DNA from: Apostichopus californicus
Taxonomy: Eukaryota > Echinodermata > Holothuroidea > Aspidochirotida > Stichopodidae
Assembly: GCA_020650975.1 (NCBI GenBank)
Contig: JAIPMN010008057.1
Span: 1 to 26,207, forward strand
Length of the DNA stretch: 26,207 nucleotides
Direction of reading: 5' to 3'
Positions 1 through 26,207 of the stretch are shown in pieces. The notes below the pieces were generated by a model that saw only the letters and a program-made list of their open reading frames with translations, was not told the DNA's origin and made no database searches. Every line of letters starts with the position of its first letter. Position 1 is the first letter of the stretch. The position numbers were made by a program, and so were the translations under genes.

Positions 1-940
1 ATATATAATGATGCTTAACATTACTTCTGAGGTTATTGATTAATGAGTGAAAGCAAACTTCCGTGTAAGTTTTATATCTGAATTTATTGATCTGATTCTA
101 CCGAAGGTATAGCAAATGGCATTGTGTTGGAATACATCAATAGATGGGAAAAATATCAACGCTCTTAGAAAATGCTAGCCAGGTAAGTCAATTTAGAGTT
201 TTATCATGTATGTAAGCACTCTATGTCATGGTTCTCTGAGAAATGTTATATTTATCGAAACGTCCAGAGTTTCTCAACAAACTGTCAACTAATGTTAGAT
301 CTCCTATCTTTTTCATTATGCAGGAAGAAAACGTGCTAAGATGTAAAGCATCGGACTACTACTCGACCGTGGAAATATCGTAATTAAGCTGTGGTGAAAT
401 ATATTTCATTAATAGGTAATGGATATTTAAGAACATTTAGAAATAAACACCAAATGCACAGTCGTGTTATTAAGCTCAAATTACAGTTTGCGAATAGAAT
501 TGGCCGCTATGAAAGTAATTTAAGCTTATTTCGTGAACATGAAAGTTTTCAATAACATATTTATACTTCATCTGCCCCAAATTCTCTGCCCCTTTTGTAT
601 TTGATAACTAATATGTTACTGATACATTACCACCATCTTACCTGTTGCTAATACAAGATTGGTCAATGTATATATTTTGATTTGCCGGCATCACTTTACA
701 TTACTTCAGTTAATGTTAACATGTAATTTTTGTGATTTACTGTCTTAAAAATTGTAAAATCTAGTCGTTAAATGAACGATACAGATTGATGACAATGTAG
801 ATAAACCATTCTAGCAAAATATTGCTTTACTTCTTATAAATATATATTGTATAAAACTGTGGTTCGTGATTACCTTATCTTTCAATTTCTACCTACCTAC
901 CTTGCAAACTTTAAATTTAATGAAGTTTCTAATGTTATTA
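1..940. other. AT-rich intergenic DNA, nothing recognised
   Basis: No coding frame, RNA gene or clear repeat seen on either strand. The short open frame at 847-1038 shows no family resemblance and runs into the duplicated segment that follows. Confidence 0.5.
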
Positions 941-951
941 ACCCAATAATA

Positions 952-1690
952 ATTAAAGGTCAAACCACACTGTATACAGTATTCTGTTCCTTATGCAAGT
1001 CATTCATTCAGTTATATATAACCATTGGGTTTATTTAATACCATTATTCATTAGCTTCCATTCATCTCATCATATAATGTAACAATTTATAATAATAAGG
1101 GCTTATGGATTACAACATACACGTCGGGTGGCTTCCAATTCAACATTTAAACTCAAATTTGGAATCTTTACAATTTAGAAAGTCATTTCAGATGCGAAAA
1201 CCGCGTAGATTGCTCTTGGTTGAAAAACCCACCTTACTATGAACCGGCCGGGTATCGAACCCGGAACCTTCCGATTGATAAGCCCCATTGCCTCAAATGC
1301 TACCGCCTTTATCCACTCAGCCACATCACCGGTCCCAACATGAAAATGAAACATACGATACAACATTTGTAATTTACCATAAATTTGAGCTATTCGTGAT
1401 TACTGTTTTATCATTAATCTTGATATAATAAAGTCATATTAAAGGTCAAACCACACTCAATACAATTGTTCTCTTCCTCATGTAGATCATTGACGAGGCT
1501 AATAAAATTTGTCTCAGTCATATATAACCATTGTATCCATTTTAATCCATTATTCATTAGTTTCCATTGATCCATTCATCTATTGTAAGAACTTGTAAGA
1601 AATGAAACAGACGTTGCAACAGTTTGCAAGTTACCCTAAATTTGAGCTATTCTTGTTAAGATTTTATCATTAATCGTGAACAACTTTCCA
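952..1690. repeat. Duplicated ~240-bp segment; first copy split by a SINE
   Basis: Copy one is about 952-1090 plus 1343-1425 and copy two about 1438-1690. Both start ATTAAAGGTCAAACCACACT, share TCATATATAACCATTG-like and CCATTATTCATTAG blocks, and end with AAATTTGAGCTATTC and TTTTATCATTAATC. Copy one is interrupted by the tRNA-derived element at about 1091-1342, which copy two lacks. Confidence 0.7.
1091..1342 (-). mobile_element. tRNA-derived SINE with Ser/Leu-like head
   Basis: On the minus strand a ~94-nt tRNA-like head spans 1241-1334: A box TGGCTGAGTGG (1313-1323), a long variable arm, and a perfect T arm CCGGG-TTCGATA-CCCGG containing the B box (1251-1261). The acceptor stem pairs with one bulge and the anticodon stem has mismatches, so a working tRNA is unlikely. 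A tRNA-unrelated body follows to about 1091. The lack of this block in the neighbouring duplicate copy supports an insertion. A decayed tRNA pseudogene is the alternative. Confidence 0.65.
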
Positions 1691-2130
1691 TTTAAACAAA
1701 ATTTTTGCAACCTTCTGCTTTCAACTGTATTGTGTCTTACGAGGCAAAATATGCAAAGGGAACAAGGTATTGTGATTGTAGGTTATAGCTTTTGACATTG
1801 ATAATGTGAACACTTGAAGTATTATAAGGTACTTAACTTCATAACAAAGTTGCTTACAAAATCAGACATAACAGTTTTGTTTTATCACCGATATATTACA
1901 AGTGCGCGTGTGAAATATATCGCACGTAAAATACGTATGCATATAGTTTAATGGTTGTACTTTGTCCCTAAGTAGTAATTGTGTTTGCTATTGAAGTACA
2001 TGGTAGTTTCAGTTTATTGTTTACATTGACGTGATAAAAGTATGATAGCGATAGGTAAAGAACAAATGACATTGGCGGTTGCAGATTCAATGTATGTATG
2101 GGACTTTGGAACTTTGGCTGAAAGGTACTT
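1691..2130. other. Intergenic, nothing recognised
   Basis: AT-rich, with no supported gene or repeat apart from a short TGTATGTATG run near 2090. Confidence 0.5.
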
Positions 2131-2363
2131 TATGTATGTATGTATTTAGATACTCCTGCAAGCAGGAAATCGCGAAGAAGCCATCATTGGCTTATCAAAG
2201 CCGCAAGCTGACCAAAGTCAATCTCTTAGATTCATATTTAACGTCCACGATTATGAATTGTCAACAACTAAGTAACTGGACGACATACATTAATCTTGGG
2301 GTGACTCGAACTCGGGACCTTATGATTGCAAGGCACCGGCGTTAACCATTGAGCTAACACTCC
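2131..2363 (-). mobile_element. tRNA-derived SINE with TACA tail, copy 1
   Basis: Read on the minus strand it starts GGAGTGTTAGCTCAATGG (A box), has a B box in GAGTTCGAGTCAC, then a ~150-bp body and a short ATACATACATAC tail at the left end. A copy with the same head, body and tail lies at 4458-4968. The pol III promoter boxes and repeated structure define a SINE family; I cannot name it. Confidence 0.8.
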
Positions 2364-2470
2364 TTAAATATTTTTGTTAATTACTTTGATTACTCTAATT
2401 ACTTTGATTACTTTAATTACTTTCATTAATTTAATTAATTTTAATTTCTTTAATTATTACTTTATCACCA
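2364..2470. repeat. Degenerate TTAATTACTTTGATTAC low-complexity tract
   Basis: Short imperfect repeats of TTAATTACTTT and TTTGATTAC at the head end of the SINE copy. No other feature. Confidence 0.6.
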
Positions 2471-2959
2471 TAGTCAGCTTCTAAAAACTGCCTGCTAACA
2501 GTCTGTCAGCTTTGAGTTACTTTTTGCTACAAGGTCCGTAAATCGTAAGACCTGCGTCTATAGGGACAGTGCGTCATAGCCCTGGAAATATGACCAAGCA
2601 CGCCATCTATCCGTAAAAAGCATCGACAACATCGATAGAAATATTTAAATACAAAATCCTTCTCCTTCTGGTGTCATTTAATGGTTTCCAGCAAAATTTT
2701 GTATCATAAGAATGGAGGAAAATGTGACAATTGGAGGTGACGTGATAACATGTGACGTCACGTTTAGTCTCTCAGGCACAAACTGAGTTACAATGTTTAC
2801 CTCTACGTATATATGGTATAAACCATGGGTTCACATCAGAATGAAATACGATGTACAATGTCTCGATGTATTGGCGGATTGTATAGCATTTTTTCATTAT
2901 CCCAAGGCAGTGGATGAATTATTCATCCGTTTATAAACATACTATTAAAATGAGATATC

Positions 2960-3440
2960 AAATTGTGTATGTCATCTGGTGAGAACAAATAATGTGTCTT
3001 TTGGTTATAGAATCACCATCACCACCACAGACAGTAAGGCCACTAGATGTAACATGACGAGATTTTAATTTAACTGAAATACAGTCCGTTCCGGTTGCTG
3101 AACCTGTTTTTAATTTATTAGTGATGAGAGAAATTTCAGTGCAGTTGCTTAAAGAAATAAACATGGATTTTGAAATGGACGAATTTTGAAAAGTTCTGAA
3201 GCAGGAGTTACTGGTTTGAATATTGGTAGCCAGATCCTGTCCAATGTTAACAAAATGATCACTGCATCATCCAGCAACATTCTTGGCAGTCTAGAGATTT
3301 TCTCCGACCATTTTTTTTATAGTCGTCCAGGTGTTCCTCTGGATATTTCTAATTTCATCAACCAGCTCAACAGTAAGACCTTTTTGAAGTTTTAAAAGAG
3401 TAAGATTGGATGCTTTTTTGCTCATTTGAAGTTGATGAAT
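2960..3440 (-). pseudogene. Degraded non-LTR retrotransposon, N-terminal part of reverse transcriptase
   Basis: One minus-strand frame, broken by at least two stops, reads RNTWTTIKKMVGENL, then HFVNIGQDLATNIQTS, then TEISLITNKLKTGSATGTD. The order (R.TW..I, then HF.NIG..LA..I, then I..LK...A.G.D) is the usual run-in to the reverse transcriptase domain of jockey/CR1-like non-LTR elements. The catalytic FADD-type motif is not present and the frame decays after about 3050. The open stretch at 3422-3616 on the same strand could be an upstream part, but I do not recognise it. Confidence 0.6.
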
Positions 3441-3616
3441 CTCTTACGAGGAGTCAACTGTGAACTATTTTTAAGAGCAAAGAATTTGTTTCCTTCGACT
3501 GCGCATTTGACATCAAACAAAAAACTGCAATTCGTCGATATGACACTGATCGTTGACGATGTAATCCACTTATCTGTGACAACGTCGTAATTTAAATACA
3601 ATATTGAAGTTTCCAT

Positions 3617-4457
3617 GCATATTATCTATAATGCGTTAATGGCACCTAATTATACTTTGTCTCTAAATTACCTGGAGGGATATTGACCCTCTACTCAGGG
3701 TATATTTACATACATCTTATCAATATATAACACTTTAATAACAGCTCAGTGTACTTTGATCTAATATATGTGAGGGTTTAATACCGTCGTACATGCCAGT
3801 TTCAGTTTTATTTAAACATCCACTTAATAAATGGTGGCACCGATCTTAAACCCTATCCCAAACATCTGTGTGTTAAGTACTTCTCGCATGATCCATAAGG
3901 TCCCTTTTGTATGTAAGGTTTGTCAGTCAATGTAACTAGTGTCAATGTAGGCGATGTCTTGTAAGGTATCTATGGTGCATCAGGAATACCCCTCTAGACA
4001 TACAGTGTGCATTCCTTGTTGGTTTCTTGGCAAATATTTGCATTTTTTCCCTTCGATACGAATGGAACGGCAGTGACATGGCCAGATGGGGGAAGGCTGC
4101 ATGGGGGAAGCAAAGGCCTGTAAAGAAAAGAAACAAATTACAAAGGAAAATAAATCGCTATATTAAATGTGATACTCGATAGGCTACTTGATTTTATAGC
4201 TCGGCGTTATCTAATTCTCAGAAGTAATATAATTAGTCACAATAGCACGAAATTTCTAGAACAAGTACGCTTTATTTCAATGACGACGCTTTGTCAAATG
4301 TCAGTGCGTCGTATGGAACTGATTGTGATCTTAAACTGTTTACATGAAGTAGATACTGGGGACACATGCGTGTACATACATACTCGTTCTTTGATATATT
4401 GTTTAAATGTTCCATCTCATTAAGGAACAGAGAAACGCATTCAATGTGTTGGTCATA
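3617..4457. other. Intergenic, nothing recognised
   Basis: No supported gene. The short open frames here have no family-like motifs. Confidence 0.5.
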
Positions 4458-4638
4458 GTATGTATGTATGTATGTATGTATGTATGTATGTATGTATGTG
4501 TGTGTGTATGTATGTATGTATGTATGTATGTATGTATGTATGTATGTATGTGTATGTATGTATGTATGTATGTATGTATGTATGTATGTATGTATGTATG
4601 TATGTATGTATGTATGTATGTATGTGTGTATGTGTGTA

Positions 4639-4673
<35 letters not shown>

Positions 4674-4744
4674 ATGTATGTATGTATGTATGTATGTATG
4701 TATGTATGTATGTATGTATGTATGTGTGTATGTATGTATGTATA
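4458..4744. repeat. GTAT tetranucleotide microsatellite, ~290 bp
   Basis: Nearly pure (GTAT)n with scattered GTGT interruptions, continuous with the tail of the adjacent SINE. All three frames on both strands stay open for long distances, so the apparent proteins rich in MYVC or HTYI are artefacts. Confidence 0.97.
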
Positions 4745-4968
4745 TTAGATCCTCCTGCAAGCAGGAACTCGCGAAGAAGCCTCATTGGCTTATCAAAGCC
4801 GCAAGCTGGCCGAAGTCAGTCTCTTACATTCATATTTAACGTCCATGATTATGAATTGTTAATTGTCAACAACTCTGTAACTGGACGACATACATTAATC
4901 TGGGAGTGACTCGAACCGAGGACCTTATGATTGAAAGGCACCGGCGTTAACCACTGAGCTAACACTCC
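4745..4968 (-). mobile_element. tRNA-derived SINE, copy 2, with expanded tail
   Basis: Same family as 2131-2363. On the minus strand: head GGAGTGTTAGCTCAGTGG with A box at 4951-4961, B box GGTTCGAGTCA at 4907-4917, then the body with AAGCCAATGAGGCTTC and CTGCTTGCAGGAGGATCT. The TACA tail continues into the microsatellite at 4458-4744. Confidence 0.82.
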
Positions 4969-5099
4969 AGAATTAGAGTTTATTTCTTGTTAATTTTTTT
5001 TTGACCCACATAAATTCATAGTTCTAAATAAGGACTTGATCACTTACTGAAATATCGCTGACCTAATAAGGTGATCAAGAGTACAATTTTTATGTAGAA

Positions 5100-5690
5100 A
5101 AAGGGCACATTTTTTAACCTGACGAAAAGTGGGGGGTGGGCACGTGCCCCTGTGCCCCCCGGTTCCGCCGCCCTTGCAGTTAACACAACTTCAAATTGCA
5201 ATTCCGTTAGACCTGCCAACTCTCCCCGATTCCCAAGTCAATCTCCCGAATTTGGGCCCATATCTCTGGGAAAATTTTGATTTCTTTCTAAATTGCGATC
5301 AGAAATACACGAGAAATATATCCATATATATACTGGATATATAAATATATAAATATATGAGACAACTCATATATTAGGAACTTGGAAAAAATCCACCATT
5401 TTGGGGGGCGTAGGCTACATATTGAATGTTTGCCGCAGTGCTAACGTTAGCAATTATTTCTACATGACCTTTTATCATTTCAGGGGTAACGTGTAAATCC
5501 CCCCAAAATGACATTTTATACTTTTAATTCCATTTTGCTTAATTCTCTACTCTCCTCATTTCCCAATTTTTGGAATGGAAAACTTGTAAATCTCCCTATT
5601 GTGGTGAAAGATTTTCATCAGTGCCAAACATTCTGAAAATGGGAAATGACTCGAGTCACTTTCAAAATGTGGAGTGAAAAGAAATTACAT
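5100..5690 (+). repeat. Unclassified interspersed repeat, long copy
   Basis: A GC-rich start (GGGCACGTGCCCCTGTGCCC near 5137-5160) is followed by CAGTTAACACAACTTCAAAT and ends around GTGAAAAGAA near 5683. Both the AGTTAACACAACTTC...CCCATATCTC part (about 5177-5310) and the TTTTCATCAGTGCCAAACAT part (about 5610-5685) recur at 8174-8420 without the ~280 bp between them. No coding capacity seen; possibly a non-autonomous DNA transposon. Confidence 0.65.
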
Positions 5691-6160
5691 ATTGGATGCT
5701 ACAATAAATGAATTATATTCTCTACTGACAATGTTTTCATGTTCAAATAGGTAGGTGTAAGATAAGGTATAAAACCTTCCTCAATGATTTCTATTTGCCT
5801 TTGTTTCTTTCATTAACTTGTTAATAACTTCATATAATTAACATCACTACTATCATCGCACTGCCGCCGCTGCTTATGCTTGCTCTCCACCTCTATTGAA
5901 TCAGACCATATAAATATCCAATTTAGCTCTTAAACAATTGTTAATACTACTATCTTTTATGCAGGCCCATGGTTCGCATTATCTGCGCGATTCGCGCCAT
6001 TTGATCGCACTTGGAATAAACGATGAGTAAAATGCCCCTTGCAATTATTATTTTTTAGTTATCCCGTCTATAATCCATTAACATCTCGTAAAATTCCTTG
6101 TCAGCCTTTCCTTCTATGAAATAAACGAATGAATAAATAATAATTGTGAGAATTCTTTCA
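5691..6160. other. Intergenic, nothing recognised
   Basis: AT-rich; no supported gene or repeat. Confidence 0.5.
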
Positions 6161-6167
6161 ATTTCTT

Positions 6168-6490
6168 CCACATGGTAGCCTAACACCACATTAAGTCAAT
6201 GAGAAATCTAGCTAAGCCTAACCATCTGTTTATTCGCTGAAATTGTGACGCAGTTATAAGATATCCATGGAATACTTTCATTATTGCTGTTACGTTCGAC
6301 CACATGGTTGCCTAACACCACACTAAGTCAATGGGGTAATCTAGCCTAAGCATCTATTTATTAGCTGGAAATTGTGACGCAGTTATAAGACATCCATGGA
6401 ATACTTTCGTTATTGCTGTTATCTGCGACCACATGGTAAACCTAACACCACACTTAGTGAATGGGAATTCTGCCTAACCATCGATTTGCC
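6168..6490 (+). repeat. ~130-bp tandem repeat, about 2.4 copies
   Basis: Units begin CCACATGGT at 6168, 6300 and 6429. Each holds CCTAACACCACA, AAATTGTGACGCAGTTATAA and ATCCATGGAATACTTTC; the third unit breaks off after about 60 bp. Confidence 0.85.
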
Positions 6491-7995
6491 AAAAAGAAAG
6501 AGTCACCCTTTGCGTAGGATTCGGGTAATAAATTAGGAACCGGGTAGTGTGGCGTCGGGCCGGTACCCGGATAACCCGTGCAAACACTAATATATATATA
6601 AAGGTATTTATCATTAATTATTAAATTATTATTAAATCATAATAAAAACATTGACGTTCAGATCCATTCTTGATCAGTACTGACAGACGATCCACAGTGG
6701 AATAACAACAACGACAAAAAAACACATTTTAAACGATTTTTAGTTTTTTTTTTTTTTGTATTTTCCGTTACATAGTCAGGAATGCTTGTATTGTGATACA
6801 CCACAATTTAAATACTTGAAGGTTAATAATGATTTTTGTTAGATAAATTTTGTTCACATTTATTATTTTTTGTATTTCATTATTTTACATTTCGGTCATC
6901 TCTTTTTTTGTTTCAACATTCCATTTAGCTTCTAGGGCTCTCAATTTCGAAGTTTAAAACTTCTGTGGCCAAGTTGTAAACTGAATATTGTTTCTATGAA
7001 TCATTTTATAACCACCTTGATGTGAATAAACTTTTACAAAGTGGACGTAATGTTAACAATGGTATTTGTGCCTCAAAAAGTTTCTACTTCTCTAAAAGTT
7101 TTCACTCTTCTGTCTTCAGATAAAATATCTATCAGCTTTTGGAAAAGTAAATGACTGAAGCCGGAGCACTAAAATGATGATTCCAGTACTATTATATCCA
7201 CTTTTTATATCCACTTTTACTTCCAACTTATAAGTACACCTTTCTAAGTGAAGAACTTGTAAGAATAAGTATAAGTAAGTTGAATAACTTGCATGAAAAT
7301 TGATTTTATCATAAATGAAAGTCAAAGATACACAGGCAAAATAAAACTAAAATTTCAACAACAAAAATGTATAACCTGTCTCATGGTTTGATATAACATG
7401 TTCTCTTGCTTATTTGGGAGGTCCTTGGTTCTGTAAGTGAAACGTTTTAAATTTACAAATCGTACCTGAATTTGATATAATTATATCAATGAAACATTCT
7501 GGAGTTAGTAGTCATGATATTTATGTTTGTAGAACATTCTAGAAGTTTCTATGAGAATGTGTATTTCTGCCAGCCCCCTCCCCTACCATCCACATTGAAG
7601 TCTACCTTTCACAGTTTATATAATTTTACAATATCTGCAAAAACAAATCTCAGAGTTTGACCAATTAACAGTAAAATAAAAACAAAATTCCACCAATATA
7701 TTTACTTATAAAAATTTCCCATCTACATTTTCCATATCTATCTTTTACCATTACAATGAATGAAGCCATGTCCATCAAATGGCATGTGACCAGAACATGT
7801 CAACTCCCTTACAGGCCATGGGTCATACGTCCAAAACAATAACTCTTCTTCAAGTCCTTCCAGGCATGTGAAAAACAACATCTTTTCTTCACCCTCCAAG
7901 AAAAAAATAAATAGTCTTTGAAGTTTCATCGTTGTTTCCACAAGAAAATCCCCTCTCAACATTGTCCAAAACTCTTTTTCGAGTTTAAAAGTTGC
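6490..7995 (-). other. COPA 3' UTR and downstream flank, no other gene seen
   Basis: AT-rich sequence after the COPA stop codon. No convincing coding frame on either strand. About 6515-6590 is a short GC-rich patch with CCGGTACCCGG that resembles the end of an unclassified transposon. An unknown part to the right of the poly(A) site is COPA 3' UTR. Confidence 0.5.
6859..6864 (-). promoter_or_regulatory. COPA: Candidate COPA polyadenylation signal (AATAAA)
   Basis: The first canonical AATAAA I found downstream of the COPA stop on the minus strand, which would give a 3' UTR of about 1.1 kb. Variant hexamers occur closer (AGTAAA at 7701-7706, TATAAA near 7615-7620) and could be used instead. 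Transcript ends are needed to choose. Confidence 0.25.
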
Positions 7996-25529
<17,534 letters not shown>

Positions 25530-26207
25530 CTACCGAGAAAAACAATTAATGAATCAATCGATAATTGGATCAATCAATGATTCAATCAAATAAATATGGA
25601 TTTTAGATAAAGCAATGTATCTGCAGAAATGGAGAAGGATAGATTGACTCAAGAACAGCAAACCTGATGATTGCTTAGAACAGTAATCTTGGTTAGGATA
25701 TAGAAGGGTCAATTACGTTCCTTATCATTCAAAGCTTCCCCTATAATATATATAGTGCACAAAACTAGTCACAATGCATAATCTAATAATGAAAGAAAAA
25801 TAACCCAAACTTTAAAAAAAAAAATCTGATTTCTTTTCTATTACTGACAAGGTCCTTAAGTGCCCTGATACTAATTTCTTTTCAAAATGAAAAACAATTT
25901 TCATTTCCAGACTATTAATCAGCACTCTAAAAACAGGTCAAAGTGATAATAGGTTGTGATTTCTTTTTCAAAAACCGCTCGTCGGATGAACTTACAACCA
26001 AGCATAAACAGAATCCTCACTTAGAGAAGAACATTTTATCAACAGCATCAACATGTGCAATTCTCATAATGTTGGAGATTATCTTCCCCACAGGACATGA
26101 AAGAGCCCATTAAAGGATTGGAATGTCCTCTCCAATTAATTTCCTTTCTATAGCTCAGGTGAACATCCATGGAAATGGGATGCAGCCTTGATTTAGAAAG
26201 TTAACGT
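25530..26207. other. COPA intron continuing off the window
   Basis: No further COPA exon was found here. The preceding exon should end at a VRVWDIS-like WD40 blade and must lie to the right of 26207. Only the diverged repeat at its right end is recognisable. Confidence 0.7.
26070..26202 (+). repeat. Dispersed 134-bp repeat, diverged copy 5
   Basis: Same order of landmarks as the others: GAGATTATCTTCCCC, then TTAATTTCCTTTC, then GATGCAGCCTTGATTTAGAAAGT, with many substitutions and indels. Probably an older insertion. Confidence 0.65.

Noticed and set aside
1175-1366. A functional tRNA gene on the minus strand
   Set aside because: The acceptor stem needs a bulge, the anticodon stem is mismatched, and a SINE-like body follows.
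4272-4909. Several long open frames (up to 162 aa) on both strands
   Set aside because: They are translations of the GTAT microsatellite, which lacks stops in every frame.
6515-6590. A DNA transposon terminus in the CCGGTACCCGG-containing patch
   Set aside because: It looks like the end of a repeat, but I found no partner terminus or second copy in the window.
25530-26207. A further upstream COPA exon or the gene start
   Set aside because: No frame here matches the expected N-terminal WD40 blades and no Met start fits, so the 5' end must lie outside the window.

Overview
This is a eukaryotic, intron-rich window. Its organising feature is one protein-coding gene on the minus strand: COPA, the alpha subunit of the coatomer (COPI vesicle coat). 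I assembled 22 coding exons between 25529 and 7996. Every junction is GT-AG, the reading phase agrees across all 21 introns, and together they encode 1058 residues plus a TGA stop. If the missing N-terminal part has the usual ~166 residues, the protein would be about 1224 aa, the length I remember for human COPA. The first ~166 residues (start codon and first four WD40 blades) lie beyond the right end of the window.

The protein sequence is strongly animal-like. Introns are short to medium (about 0.2-1.9 kb) and AT-rich. The flanks hold tRNA-derived SINEs with TACA-type tails and a decayed non-LTR retrotransposon. I infer a marine invertebrate, perhaps a deuterostome such as an echinoderm, with low confidence; no species can be named from the sequence alone.

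Layout, left to right. 1-4100: AT-rich intergenic DNA with a duplicated segment, one copy of which is split by a tRNA-derived SINE; a second SINE near 2130-2363; and a degraded minus-strand non-LTR retrotransposon at about 2960-3440. 4458-4968: a ~290-bp GTAT microsatellite directly joined to another copy of the second SINE family. 5100-6490: a long copy of an unclassified interspersed repeat and a ~130-bp tandem repeat. 6490-7995: 3' flank and 3' UTR of COPA. 7996-25529: COPA exons and introns. 25530-26207: start of the next upstream COPA intron.

The introns hold most of the unexplained structure: five copies of a ~134-bp dispersed repeat, all in the same orientation; a ~385-bp duplication that carries the first 24 bp of one COPA exon with its splice acceptor into another intron; a near-identical 150-bp tandem duplication; small minisatellites; and a 15-bp perfect hairpin next to a hammerhead-ribozyme-like core. 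I found no bacterial-type genes, CRISPR array, defence system or intact second gene. The window does not, as far as I can see, contain a new multi-gene system.
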